From: a virus
Virus record (IMG/VR): IMGVR_UViG_3300045996_000216
Coordinates: 1 to 32,630 of that record
Reading direction: 5' to 3' (one strand)
Length of the DNA: 32,630 nucleotides
Shown here: positions 22,133-29,636 of the stretch, one piece after another
Layout of the letters: each line of letters begins with the position of its first letter
Numbering within the stretch: the stretch's first letter is position 1
The notes under the pieces: generated by a model
What the model was told of the DNA's origin: nothing
Seen by the model: the letters and a program-made list of their open reading frames with translations, nothing else
The model's database searches: none
Position numbers and translations under genes: made by a program

Positions 22133-23520
22133 TGGCTGGTCTTCTGGACAACATCTTTGCGTCCAGCACGGACGATCCCCGCTACGCATCCAACATGGCC
22201 CTGTTCGGGAAAATGGTGCAGGGTGACTTCGGCGGCGGTCTTCTGGCTGCTGGTGAGGCTGGCGCGAAATCAAAACAGGCGCAGCAGGAAGCCCAATACC
22301 GCGCCATGCAGATTCAGAACATGCAGGCAGAGGCTCAGGCACGCCAGCAGAAGGCCGCGCAGGAACAAGCTGAAATTGAACGCCAACGCGCAATCCAGCA
22401 AGCCCTGCCGAGCCTGTACGGAATGCAGCCTCCTGGCGGTCAGCCGCAAGGCCAAGGAATGCCGCAAGCCATGCCCCAGCGGATGCCGCAGGCCATGCCG
22501 ATGCCGGAGGGGCAGGGCGAGCCTCCAATGGAGCCCATGCAAGCTCCGATGCAGGCTCCGCAGATGCAACCCCAGATGCAGCCGCAAGGTGGTGGCCGCT
22601 TTGATGCCCATCGGGCTGCGCTGATGGGTATGCACCCCGACATGATTCAGAAGTACGCGGCTATCGACAGCATCGGCCGCCAGGAGGTCGCTCGCCTTGT
22701 CAATGTGCCAGGCCCCAACGGGGAAAAGATGGTGCAGCAACTCGACAAGTTCGGCCAGCCGGTGGGTAAGCCCATGACCGAGTTTGAAGCTGCGCAACTG
22801 GTCAACCTCGGCGACCGTCAAGCCGCTGTCATCCCGCGTGCTGGTATGTCCCTGCCCATGGGTATGTCGCCGGAAGCGAAAGCCTCCAACGCGCTGGGCT
22901 GGGCCAATCACGGCCTGACCAAGCGCGGGCAGGACATGACCGATGCGCGGGCACGGGAAAGCAACGTCACCGGGAAGGCCCCTGCTGGGTATCGGGTTGC
23001 TGCCGATGGAAAGAGTCTGGAATTCATCCCCGGTGGTCCTGCCGACCCAAACGCGGCCAAGAAGGCAGCTCCTACGGAGTTCCAAGGCAAAGCCGCGATG
23101 TTCGGAAGCCGCGCAGCGGAAGCGGACAAGATCATCCAAAGCCTAGACGGCAAATACAGCCCCAGCGCGATCAACACCAAGAAGGCCCTTGGCAACGTGT
23201 GGGGTGTCGGCGGGGCGCTGGAGTCGGTGGGTAACGCGGCTCTCCCAGCAAACGCACAGAAGGCGGAGCAGGCAGAGCGCGACTTTGTGAACGCCGTCCT
23301 TCGCCTAGAGTCCGGCGCAGCTATCGGCAAGGACGAATTCGACAACGCCCGCAAGCAGTATTTCCCGCAACCCTTCGACTCTGCAGCCGTTAAGCAGCAG
23401 AAGGCCGAGAACCGCGCAAGGGCCATCCAAGGACTGATGGACAACGCGCGTACCTCTGGCGGGGCTTCGCAGTCTAGCGGCGGCGCTTCTGGTGGCTGGT
23501 CTATCCAACGAGTGAACTGA
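22132..23520 (+). CDS. internal virion (ejection) protein candidate with Gln/Met-rich hinge
   Basis: 462 aa from ATG 22132. An N-terminal hydrophobic/helical segment (FGKMVQGDFGGGLLAAGEAG) and a coiled-coil with many Gln/Ala (residues 45-85) come first. A Pro/Gln/Met tract made of PQAMPQRM-like repeats (about 95-150) follows. The C-terminal part is ordered, with APAGYRVAADGKSLEFIPGG and a helix-rich block NAVLRLESGAAIGKDEFDNA; this part recurs in internal proteins of several podoviruses. An injected virion protein is the most likely role. Confidence 0.68.
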   Translation: MAGLLDNIFASSTDDPRYASNMALFGKMVQGDFGGGLLAAGEAGAKSKQAQQEAQYRAMQIQNMQAEAQARQQKAAQEQAEIERQRAIQQALPSLYGMQPPGGQPQGQGMPQAMPQRMPQAMPMPEGQGEPPMEPMQAPMQAPQMQPQMQPQGGGRFDAHRAALMGMHPDMIQKYAAIDSIGRQEVARLVNVPGPNGEKMVQQLDKFGQPVGKPMTEFEAAQLVNLGDRQAAVIPRAGMSLPMGMSPEAKASNALGWANHGLTKRGQDMTDARARESNVTGKAPAGYRVAADGKSLEFIPGGPADPNAAKKAAPTEFQGKAAMFGSRAAEADKIIQSLDGKYSPSAINTKKALGNVWGVGGALESVGNAALPANAQKAEQAERDFVNAVLRLESGAAIGKDEFDNARKQYFPQPFDSAAVKQQKAENRARAIQGLMDNARTSGGASQSSGGASGGWSIQRVN

Positions 23521-25316
23521 TGGCAACCTACCGCATTACCGGGCCGGATGGGGGGACTTATGAAGTCACCGCCCCCGATGGTGCTTCTCAGGCCGATGTC
23601 TTGGCCTATGCCCAAAAGAACTACGCCAAGAAGGAGCCCAGCCTTCCTCCGCTGACTGCGGACCCGACCGATGGCATGAGCGGAACCGAGAGGTTCCTTG
23701 CTGGCGCTGGCAAAGCCTTCGCGGACCTTGGGCGCGGCGCTGGTCAGTGGGTTGGTGCCGTGGACCGCAAGGACGTTGCAGAATCGCGCAAGCGTGATGC
23801 CGCCTTGATGAACACTGGCGCTGGCATGGGCGGAAACATCGCCGGGAACGTAGCCGCACTTCTGCCTACCGCGATGATCCCGGGGGCCAACACCTACACC
23901 GGGGCGGCAGCAATCGGGGCGGTGACTGGCGCTCTGCAGCCATCCGTTAGCACGGCGGAAACGGCTGGGAACATCGGATTGGGCGGGGTTGTGGCTCCCG
24001 CTACCCTTGGGGCTGTCCGTGGCGCTCAAGCTCTCTATCAGGGCGGCAAGGGCCTTGTTGAGCCTTTGACGAAGGCGGGCCAGGAGCGGATCGCGGCTGA
24101 CGTTCTGCGCCGCTCGGCAACCAACCCGCAGCAGGCGATGCAGATGGCCGGGCAGGCGAAACCGCTGGTTACAGGCTCTCAGCCGACCTTGGCGCAGGTT
24201 GCCCAAGACCCTGGCTTGGCGCAGTTGGAGCGGACCATCCTGAATAACCCGGAATACGCCGGAGCCCTGCAGCAGCGCCTTGGGGATCAGAAGGTCGCCC
24301 GCCTAAGCGCGATCAAGGATATTGCTGGTCGCGGGGATCATTACGACGAAATCGAGGCCGGGCGCAGGCTCTTTGCCAATCAGGATTACGCCGAGGCGAT
24401 GAAGGCCGGAGTTGATCCGAAGATGGCGAAGGCCATGGCCCCGCAGATTCAGAGCCTGATGGAGCGGCCATCGATTCAAGCGGCACAGAAAGACGCCGTT
24501 CGACTGGCAAAGGAGAGTGGGGTAGAGCTGTCCGACACGACCTCTCTGCAAGGGTTGGATTGGATCAAGAAGGCGCTGGACAACAAGATCAGCATGGCGA
24601 CCCAGCCCGGTTCTTCCATCGGCAAAGAAGACCTGCGCGCATTGGTGCAGACCAAGAATGACCTGATGAAGACGCTGGAGCAGATCGCCCCGGCATACAA
24701 GCAGGCCAACGACAACTACGCGGCGATGTCGGGACAGTTGAACAGCATGGACGTAGCCCGTGGGTTGCTGGACAAGCTGAACAAGCCTGGCTCTCGGTAC
24801 ATGCAACCGGGTACTGCCAGGGAGATGGGGGACGCCTACTCTGACGCTCTCGCCAAGTCTTTCGACTCGGTGAAGAAGGCGACCGGGATGGACAAGGACA
24901 TTACGCAAGTCATGTCCAAACAAGACATCAAGGTTCTGGAGAACGTCGCCCGCGACCTTGGAAGAAAGTCCTTCGCTCAGGAGGCCGGGAAGGCTACCGG
25001 GTCGAACACCGCTCAGAACCTGGCAAGCCAGAACATGCTGCGCCGGATGCTTGGGCCGACTGGACTGCCTGAGACTTGGGCGGAATCGACCATGCTGCAA
25101 AGCCTGCTGTCCCCGGTGCAGATGGGCAGCAAGTTGAGCGGCGCTGACAAGAAGATCATGGACCGTATCGCCCAAGGGTTGCTGGACCCCATGGAAGGCA
25201 TCGGTCTGCTTTCTTCACCACAGACGATTCCCAATGTCGGGCTGTTGGGTGCGCCAAGCTCCCAGCGGTATTTGCCCGCGCTAGGTCTTCTGGGTGTTAC
25301 GCAGAGGCCGCAGTAG
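23520..25316 (+). CDS. large internal virion (ejection) protein
   Basis: 598 aa, ATG 23520 coupled to the upstream stop. The opening TYRITGPDGGTYEVTAPDGA followed by SQADVLAYAQKNY is a short beta-hairpin/helix domain found at the start of many phage internal proteins. A strongly hydrophobic Gly/Ala zone (about residues 95-165) could span or disturb a membrane. A long helical region with RLGDQKVARLSAIKDIAGRG and many Ala/Gln/Lys follows. It is the largest of the set and closes the late virion operon. Not recognised as carrying a lytic transglycosylase domain. Confidence 0.72.
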   Translation: MATYRITGPDGGTYEVTAPDGASQADVLAYAQKNYAKKEPSLPPLTADPTDGMSGTERFLAGAGKAFADLGRGAGQWVGAVDRKDVAESRKRDAALMNTGAGMGGNIAGNVAALLPTAMIPGANTYTGAAAIGAVTGALQPSVSTAETAGNIGLGGVVAPATLGAVRGAQALYQGGKGLVEPLTKAGQERIAADVLRRSATNPQQAMQMAGQAKPLVTGSQPTLAQVAQDPGLAQLERTILNNPEYAGALQQRLGDQKVARLSAIKDIAGRGDHYDEIEAGRRLFANQDYAEAMKAGVDPKMAKAMAPQIQSLMERPSIQAAQKDAVRLAKESGVELSDTTSLQGLDWIKKALDNKISMATQPGSSIGKEDLRALVQTKNDLMKTLEQIAPAYKQANDNYAAMSGQLNSMDVARGLLDKLNKPGSRYMQPGTAREMGDAYSDALAKSFDSVKKATGMDKDITQVMSKQDIKVLENVARDLGRKSFAQEAGKATGSNTAQNLASQNMLRRMLGPTGLPETWAESTMLQSLLSPVQMGSKLSGADKKIMDRIAQGLLDPMEGIGLLSSPQTIPNVGLLGAPSSQRYLPALGLLGVTQRPQ

Positions 25317-25442
25317 CAGGCGTTTGAGTTTGCCGTCCCGCATCCAGCGGTGAACGGCTAGGCGAGCTGGCAGGCAGATCAAGCCAAAGACCAGCAGGGC
25401 GATAAATGGTTTCAGTACCAGGGACAGCAGCCAAGGTTCCAT
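25281..25442 (-). CDS. small single-pass membrane protein on the reverse strand (53 aa)
   Basis: ATG at 25442. The sequence is MEPWLLSLVLKPFIALLVFG, LICLPARLAVHRWMRDGKLK and RLLLRPLRNTQKT. One strong hydrophobic segment (about residues 5-25) is followed by a very basic tail, so an N-out/C-in inner-membrane protein is expected. It is the second gene of a reverse pair behind the lipoprotein (nine bases apart) and its 3' end overlaps the end of the ejection protein gene. Function unknown; possibly a lysogeny-expressed surface or exclusion protein. Confidence 0.6.
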   Translation of the reverse strand: MEPWLLSLVLKPFIALLVFGLICLPARLAVHRWMRDGKLKRLLLRPLRNTQKT

Positions 25443-25451
25443 CCCGGCATC

Positions 25452-25697
25452 TTACCCCTTAGCCCAGAACAAGTAACCATCCCTGCACTGACAGAGGATG
25501 GAAAGGTCACGGAAGGAGCCGTCAGGGTGGAATCTCTGGCGTTCCTTGATGTAGATGTGACCCAGCCCGGTACGGGTGGAGCAGGTTTCCTCTGCGGATT
25601 CCATGGCAGCGCGTCTCGATGCTTCTATGGATGGGTCGGGATCATCCCCGCCACCGCAACCGGCGATTAAGGCGCACAAGACCGCTGCTCGGATCAT
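25452..25697 (-). CDS. small lipoprotein, probable moron (81 aa)
   Basis: ATG 25697 behind AAGGGAGAAACC, a strong ribosome site. The N-terminus MIRAAVLCALIAGC has a hydrophobic core and a lipobox (IAGC, lipidated Cys14), followed by GGGDDPDPS. The mature part has four more cysteines and ends in CQCRDGYLFWAKG. It should be anchored in the envelope. It reads against the late operon and leads a two-gene unit with the membrane protein at 25281-25442. Independent expression in the lysogen, perhaps for superinfection exclusion, is an inference from position and type only. Confidence 0.68.
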   Translation of the reverse strand: MIRAAVLCALIAGCGGGDDPDPSIEASRRAAMESAEETCSTRTGLGHIYIKERQRFHPDGSFRDLSILCQCRDGYLFWAKG

Positions 25698-25745
25698 GGT
25701 TTCTCCCTTGGGTGGCTGAGCTTAATAGCCACTGAGATTCAACGC

Positions 25746-25773
25746 AACCCGTCCTTTTGGCGGGTTTTCTTTT
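25746..25773 (+). terminator. intrinsic terminator before the lysis genes
   Basis: AACCCG (25746-25751) pairs with CGGGTT (25761-25766); inner CC/GG pairs close a TTTT loop, with one bulged T, and TTCTTTT follows. It stands between the ejection/lipoprotein block and the lysis cassette. A read-through-competent late transcript would be needed to reach the holin genes. Confidence 0.75.
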
Positions 25774-25785
25774 GTGCGAGGCCCT

Positions 25786-25992
25786 ATGCGGAAGTTCTAT
25801 GTATCCCTGTGCCGCAGATGGGGGCCTTGTGGCATGACGTTTTCTGCCTATTCGTGGAAGGTAGCGCAGGAGACGGGCGACACATTCTGGAGGGATCGTA
25901 TTGACGGCCTCTGGCTACTTCTCGGGCTAGGGCATCACCACTGCCAAAGCTCCTACCAGCGCGAACGCGCTTCACAAAGCACATCTGACTAA
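25786..25992 (+). CDS. small phage protein before the holin (68 aa)
   Basis: ATG 25786 (a GTG at 25774 is an alternative). MRKFYVSLCRRWGPCGMTFS, then KVAQETGDTFWRDRIDGLWL and LGLGHHHCQ. A weak hydrophobic stretch is present but no clear membrane helix. Three cysteines and the HHHC cluster could bind metal. It is the first gene after the terminator and 19 bases before the holin, so it may belong to the lysis unit. I recognise the sequence type from other phages but no function. Confidence 0.58.
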   Translation: MRKFYVSLCRRWGPCGMTFSAYSWKVAQETGDTFWRDRIDGLWLLLGLGHHHCQSSYQRERASQSTSD

Positions 25993-26011
25993 CTCTGTTG
26001 GAGTGCCGCCT

Positions 26012-26209
26012 ATGAAGGCTAGGCCCATGTCGAACCTCAGTGAGAACACCAAGATGGCTATTGACGGACTGTCCGTTGCAACAGCGATTGCAACCCTGGC
26101 CGCTTGGCTCCCTCCCTTGGCGGCGTTTGCCTCCTTGGTGTGGACTCTCATCCGAATCTACGAAACCGCCACTGTGCAGCGGTGGATCAAGCGGTGGAGG
26201 GGTGCGTGA
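26012..26209 (+). CDS. holin, with possible dual start
   Basis: 65 aa from ATG 26012 (GGAG eight bases before). Residues 18-50 are hydrophobic with a PP turn (SVATAIATLAAWLPPLAAFA and SLVWTLIRIYE), consistent with two short helices, and the C-terminus is basic (RWIKRWRG). A second in-frame ATG at 26027 has AAGG eight bases before. The longer form adds MKARP with two extra positive charges at the N-terminus, the same logic as the antiholin/holin pair of lambda S. Holins set lysis time by permeabilising the inner membrane. Located directly before the rest of the lysis genes. Confidence 0.75.
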   Translation: MKARPMSNLSENTKMAIDGLSVATAIATLAAWLPPLAAFASLVWTLIRIYETATVQRWIKRWRGA

Positions 26210-26388
26210 ACCTCCAGACCTTCGGCGGCAGGAAGTTCTTGCTAACCCTTGGCTGCGGGCTGGTGACGACTGTTCTTGTGTGGTTCCAGAAGATAGATGG
26301 CGCTACCTACTCCCTTGTGATCCTCGGGACCGTAGGTGCCTACATCACCGGCAACGTAGTCCAGAAGGGCAAAAGTGAAAACGTCTGA
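26206..26388 (+). CDS. second holin-like two-helix membrane protein (60 aa)
   Basis: Best start is GTG 26206, coupled to the holin stop, with GGAGG seven bases before. Helix 1 is KFLLTLGCGLVTTVLVWFQK and helix 2 is YSLVILGTVGAYITGNVVQ, so two membrane segments with both ends probably cytoplasmic. Such short proteins accompany holins in many phages and may be pinholin or antiholin partners. The endolysin start lies inside its last codons. Confidence 0.7.
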   Translation: MNLQTFGGRKFLLTLGCGLVTTVLVWFQKIDGATYSLVILGTVGAYITGNVVQKGKSENV

Positions 26389-26848
26389 GCGTGGTGTAGA
26401 CCTCATCAAGCACTTTGAATCCTGCCACCTGAAAGCCTACCCCGACCCAAAGACGGGCGGGGCTCCGTGGACCTGCGGATGGGGCGAGACGAGGGGAGTT
26501 ACCCCCGATACTTGGTGGACGCAGGACGAGGCCGATAGACGCCTTGCTGAGTCCATCCGTGAGGTGGAGAACATCGTCTGCAAGCACGTTACCCACGAAA
26601 TGACTCAGGGGCAGTTTGACGCCTTCGTGTCCATCATCTTCAACGTGGGGCCGGGCAATCAGTGGAAAGACGGCATCTGTCGTCTCAAGGACGGTAGACC
26701 CTCCACCCTTCTGCGTAAGTTCAACTCTGGCGACATTGGCGGCGCAGAGACTGAGTGGGTCCGCTGGATCAGTCCAGGCTCCAACGTGGAGCGCGGCTTG
26801 CTTCGTCGGCGTCAGGCAGAACTGAAGCTGTTTCGGGGTGAGGCATGA
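26375..26848 (+). CDS. endolysin, GH24 lysozyme
   Basis: 157 aa from GTG 26375. The catalytic triad of T4/P22-type lysozymes can be placed: E15 in KHFESCH, D24 in AYPDPKTG and T33 in PWTCGWGET. FDAFVSIIFNVGPGNQWKDG follows, with the RWISPGSNVERGLLRRRQAE tail common to this family. The enzyme hydrolyses peptidoglycan between MurNAc and GlcNAc. No signal-anchor-release segment is present, so it should need the holin for release. It overlaps the Rz gene by four bases. Confidence 0.92.
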   Translation: MKTSERGVDLIKHFESCHLKAYPDPKTGGAPWTCGWGETRGVTPDTWWTQDEADRRLAESIREVENIVCKHVTHEMTQGQFDAFVSIIFNVGPGNQWKDGICRLKDGRPSTLLRKFNSGDIGGAETEWVRWISPGSNVERGLLRRRQAELKLFRGEA

Positions 26849-27288
26849 CCCTTCTCCTGAATTGGCGGCTGTGGGCCGCGCTGATCGTGGCCGGTGGCTT
26901 GGCCTTCTCTCACTTCACCGCATACCGTAATGGCAAACAGAATGTACGGAACGAATGGACTGTGGCAGTGGCTGAAGCAAACGCTGACGCCCGCAAGCTG
27001 GAAACGCTCCGCCAAAGCCGCGTGGACGAAGCTGCAAGAGCTGCCGTGGGGAGAACTGCTGTTCTACGGCGCGATGCTGAGCGTGCTCGTTCTAGCGTTG
27101 ACAGCCTGCGCGGTGCCCTCGACCTTGCCAACAGAGCCCGCGAGGAATCCGCAGACGCCGCAGCTAAGCGAGCCGCTGCCCTCGGAGAGTTACTTGCAGC
27201 AGGCGCAGAAGCTCATAGAGAGCTGGCGCAAAAGTGTGACCGGCATGTGAACGATCTTAGGTTGCTGCTGGAGGCTTGGCCGAAATAG
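26845..27288 (+). CDS. Rz-like i-spanin
   Basis: 147 aa. N-terminal membrane anchor LLNWRLWAALIVAGGLAFSH (about residues 4-23), then a long Ala/Arg/Glu coiled coil across the periplasm (QSRVDEAARAAVGRTAVLRR, LRGALDLANRAREESADAAA) and a C-terminus LRLLLEAWPK. This is the i-spanin plan: inner membrane anchor plus periplasmic helix that reaches the o-spanin. The gene contains the complete o-spanin frame (27074-27250). It follows the endolysin, the usual order. Confidence 0.85.
   Translation: MTLLLNWRLWAALIVAGGLAFSHFTAYRNGKQNVRNEWTVAVAEANADARKLETLRQSRVDEAARAAVGRTAVLRRDAERARSSVDSLRGALDLANRAREESADAAAKRAAALGELLAAGAEAHRELAQKCDRHVNDLRLLLEAWPK
27074..27250 (+). CDS. Rz1-like o-spanin lipoprotein, embedded in the Rz gene
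   Basis: 58 aa in another frame wholly inside the i-spanin gene. MLSVLVLALTAC carries a signal sequence with lipobox LTAC (Cys12). A Pro-rich mature part (PSTLPTEPARNPQTPQLSEP) and a short helix SYLQQAQKLIESWRKS follow. Outer-membrane lipoprotein, Pro-rich and embedded: the classic Rz1 layout. The start is the ATG nearest the signal; a longer frame from 26894 exists but lacks a signal at its N-terminus. It would fuse inner and outer membranes with Rz at the last step of lysis. Confidence 0.85.
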   Translation: MLSVLVLALTACAVPSTLPTEPARNPQTPQLSEPLPSESYLQQAQKLIESWRKSVTGM

Positions 27289-27466
27289 GTGGGGCCGATT
27301 GGTGCCGCGCCTTCTCGCTTGCCTTGTGCCTGTCGCTGCCGAAGGGCATTTCGCTATCAGGCACAGGCTCGTCGTTCGCGTAGTCCCACACGTAGCGGAT
27401 CGTCTTGTCTCCGCTGGAGACGGTCATTCCGCCGTAAGCCTTGCAGATTCGTCGCAGTCCGCTCAT
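27257..27466 (-). CDS. small phage protein on the reverse strand (69 aa)
   Basis: Start ATG 27466: MSGLRRICKAYGGMTVSSGD, KTIRYVWDYANDEPVPDSEM and PFGSDRHKASEKARH. The RRICK-x-YGGM...VWDYA-x-DEPV...EMP-x-GS-x-R-x-KASE pattern recurs in small proteins of many temperate phages, in my recollection. No signal or membrane segment. It overlaps the 3' end of the Rz gene on the other strand, so the lysis operon and this gene converge. Function unknown. Confidence 0.65.
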   Translation of the reverse strand: MSGLRRICKAYGGMTVSSGDKTIRYVWDYANDEPVPDSEMPFGSDRHKASEKARHQSAPPISAKPPAAT

Positions 27467-27723
27467 TGCATCCCCAGTTCAATAGAAGTGATGCGGGCAG
27501 GGCGCTACTCCTGCTATGCCATACGCGGTCTAGAAATCCTTGGGTACTCGGCTTGGCTGCCGCCCATCAGCTCCTTCTCGCGCTCGCGTGTCTGCTTTCC
27601 ACGCCGCCGCATCACTAGTGATTTTAAGCGGTAGCTCGCTTCTATAGAAGCCCGCCTATCCGAGATTCTCCGCCGTCACGTAGTCAAGCAGCCAAGTTCC
27701 CCTAGTCCCTCTGGAGGTTTCCC
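27467..27723. other. intergenic region with two perfect palindromes
   Basis: No gene that I can support lies here; a 32-codon reverse-strand frame (27514-27612) has no ribosome site. It contains ATCACTAGTGAT (27611-27622) and GCTTCTATAGAAGC (27638-27651), both perfect palindromes, 15 bases apart. This is the space between a reverse gene and the forward moron unit starting at 27724, so promoters and operators are expected. The AT-rich TGATTTTAAG at about 27619-27628 is between the palindromes. Repressor-binding sites are a hypothesis. Confidence 0.35.
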
Positions 27724-28026
27724 ATGCGTTCAATCATTGCAGCTCTAGTAGCTGCCAGCTTTGCCGTGTCTGCCAATGCAGACGAACAGGTGCTTATCGC
27801 CAGAAATGGTGAGAACTCCGTTCGGATCATGAAGGCCCGGTGTCATGCGGATGTGCGGGCGGCTTTCCCCCATACGGAGGAATGGAGCCAAGCTGTAGCG
27901 GTGGTCAACGGGCAAAGGTACATCGGCTGCTGGGAAGTGCGCGGCCCCGTGGTTGTCCTGCAGTATCTGGACGGCGACGTTGGGGCGGTTCCCGTTGGGA
28001 TGTTCACGCAAGATCACGGCGCATGA
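27724..28026 (+). CDS. secreted small protein, probable moron (100 aa)
   Basis: ATG 27724 after TCTGGAGGTTTCCC, a strong ribosome site. Signal peptide MRSIIAALVAASFAVSANA with cleavage before DEQ. The mature part has two cysteines that could pair (ARCHADVRAAF, RYIGCWEV), giving a small disulphide-bonded periplasmic protein. No family known to me. Its start follows the palindrome region and its stop overlaps the Ntn hydrolase start, so the two are coupled. Confidence 0.7.
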   Translation: MRSIIAALVAASFAVSANADEQVLIARNGENSVRIMKARCHADVRAAFPHTEEWSQAVAVVNGQRYIGCWEVRGPVVVLQYLDGDVGAVPVGMFTQDHGA

Positions 28027-28445
28027 CCACGATCTTTGCAGACGCCCGCAAAGGGGTGATGGTTGCCGACTCCAAGGCAACCAGCGGGGATCAGTGGTGG
28101 GAAGACCCCAACAAGGTAGTCCGCATCGGAGACGAGCTGATCGGCTTTTGTGGAGTGGCTACGGAGGGCGACAGGTGGCTGGCTTGGTACAGGGCTGGGA
28201 TGAACGGTCCTGCCCCGAAGATCACCAATTCCAGCGCACTCATCTTAGGCCCAAATGGGCTTAGGGTTCTGGACAGCGCCGGGGGCTACTTCGTGATGGA
28301 CCGTGGCTACATGGGGATCGGTTCTGGCGGAAGTCTTGCGCTGGCTGCGTACCTTGCTGGTGCGGACGCCAAGAAGGCGGTAGAGATTGCCTGCCAGATC
28401 GACAACCTGTCGGGCGGCAAGGTCTACGTCCACAAGCTGAAATGA
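28023..28445 (+). CDS. HslV/proteasome-beta-like Ntn hydrolase
   Basis: 140 aa from ATG 28023 (a longer upstream frame lacks a matching ribosome site). The start MTTIFADARKGVMVADSKAT lines up with HslV [21 protein letters not shown]. After removal of Met the N-terminal Thr would be the nucleophile, with D16 and K31 (in NKVVRI, Met numbering) in the places of HslV D17 and K33. IGSGGSLALAAYLAGADAKK with KAVEIACQIDN matches the late helices of the fold. HslV is a protease chamber that needs HslU; no ATPase partner lies nearby. The substrate is unknown. Several phages carry such genes, in my recollection without a proven role. Confidence 0.8.
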   Translation: MTTIFADARKGVMVADSKATSGDQWWEDPNKVVRIGDELIGFCGVATEGDRWLAWYRAGMNGPAPKITNSSALILGPNGLRVLDSAGGYFVMDRGYMGIGSGGSLALAAYLAGADAKKAVEIACQIDNLSGGKVYVHKLK

Positions 28446-29599
28446 TGGACACCCAGCTTGCCTCATACGCCACGGTAAGGGAGCTGGAATACCTTGAAGC
28501 TGTAGACAAGCACGGCTCCCAAAGAGCAGCCGCCAAGGCGCTAAAGGTTGATGGCAAGACGCTCAGGGCCGCACTCCAACGAGTCAAGGCAAGGGCGGCG
28601 AGCAAGGGCTACTCTCCTGAGCATGACCTGACCAGAACCGTTCCTGACGGCTACAAGGTCAAGGGAGTTTCATCCCTGTACGTGGATGGGAAGCTGTCGT
28701 CCCAATGGGTTAAGAGCACGGCAGACGAGGACCGCAGGCAAGAGCTAATCCGGGCTGCTTATGAAGCGATGGCGCAGGACTTGCCATGTTTACCGCCTGT
28801 ACAGGTGCCGGTGAACCTGTCTAAAAATCTCGCAACTTTATACACGTTGACCGATAGCCACGTAGGCATGCTCGCCTGGGCCAAGGAGGGCGGGGCGGAT
28901 TGGGACTTGAGCATCGCGGAGGCTACGCTTGTCGGCTGCTTCGCCCAGATGGTCAACGCATCCCCTGCCTCGCGCGTTGGGTTCGTCAACCAACTTGGAG
29001 ACTTTCTCCACTACGACTCCGCCGTAGCGCCGGTCACTCCGCAGCACGGCCACATCCTCGATTCTGACGGTCGGTTCTCCAAGATGGTGTCCACAGCGGT
29101 ACGCATCTTGCGCAGGGTAATCGACCTTGCCCTGGCCAAGCATGAAAAGGTGGTTGTCCTGATGGCAGAGGGCAATCACGACATGGCGTCTTCCGTGTGG
29201 CTGCGGGTGATGTTCCGGGCCCTGTACGAGAACGAGCCACGGGTTGAGGTCATCGACTCCGAACTACCGTACTACGTCCATCAGCATGGGAAGACCATGC
29301 TTGCCTTCCACCACGGGCACCTGAAGAAGAACGACCAGCTCCCGATCCTGTTTGCCGCTCAGTTCCCAAAGGTCTGGGGCGAGACTACCAAGCGGTACGC
29401 CCATTGCGGCCACCGTCACCATGCGGAGGAAAAGGAGCACTCAGGGTTGACGGTCATCCAGCATCCGACCCTGGCTGCTAGAGACGCCTACGCATCGCGG
29501 GGAGGGTGGATCGCTGAAAGACAGGTCACGGCGATTACCTATCACTCGGAGTACGGCCAGGTAGCTAGGGTCACCGTCACTCCTGAAATGGTGGCGTAA
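28442..29599 (+). CDS. metallophosphoesterase with N-terminal helix-turn-helix
   Basis: 385 aa. Residues 11-50 form an HTH (VRELEYLEAVDKHGSQRAAA, KALKVDGKTLRAALQRV). The C-terminal part is a calcineurin-like phosphoesterase with TDSH (137-140), GD (186-187), GNHD (244-247), HGH (291-293) and GHRHH (323-327), so the full set of metal ligands is present. It may cleave a nucleic-acid or nucleotide phosphodiester; the HTH could direct it to DNA. The fusion occurs in other phages in late or moron positions. The ATG overlaps the upstream stop. Confidence 0.82.
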   Translation: MMDTQLASYATVRELEYLEAVDKHGSQRAAAKALKVDGKTLRAALQRVKARAASKGYSPEHDLTRTVPDGYKVKGVSSLYVDGKLSSQWVKSTADEDRRQELIRAAYEAMAQDLPCLPPVQVPVNLSKNLATLYTLTDSHVGMLAWAKEGGADWDLSIAEATLVGCFAQMVNASPASRVGFVNQLGDFLHYDSAVAPVTPQHGHILDSDGRFSKMVSTAVRILRRVIDLALAKHEKVVVLMAEGNHDMASSVWLRVMFRALYENEPRVEVIDSELPYYVHQHGKTMLAFHHGHLKKNDQLPILFAAQFPKVWGETTKRYAHCGHRHHAEEKEHSGLTVIQHPTLAARDAYASRGGWIAERQVTAITYHSEYGQVARVTVTPEMVA

Positions 29600-29636
29600 A
29601 AGTGAACAGAACGCCCGTTCCATGTAGGTATACGTT

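Noticed and set aside
21065-22528. Long reverse-strand open frame across the ejection genes
   Set aside because: Shadow of codon bias and low-complexity Gly/Gln repeats; three forward genes with proper starts cover it.
22908-24206. Reverse-strand open frame in the ejection genes
   Set aside because: Antisense shadow; both forward genes are complete with coupled starts.
27514-27612. Reverse 32-codon frame in the palindrome region
   Set aside because: No ribosome site and no recognisable sequence.
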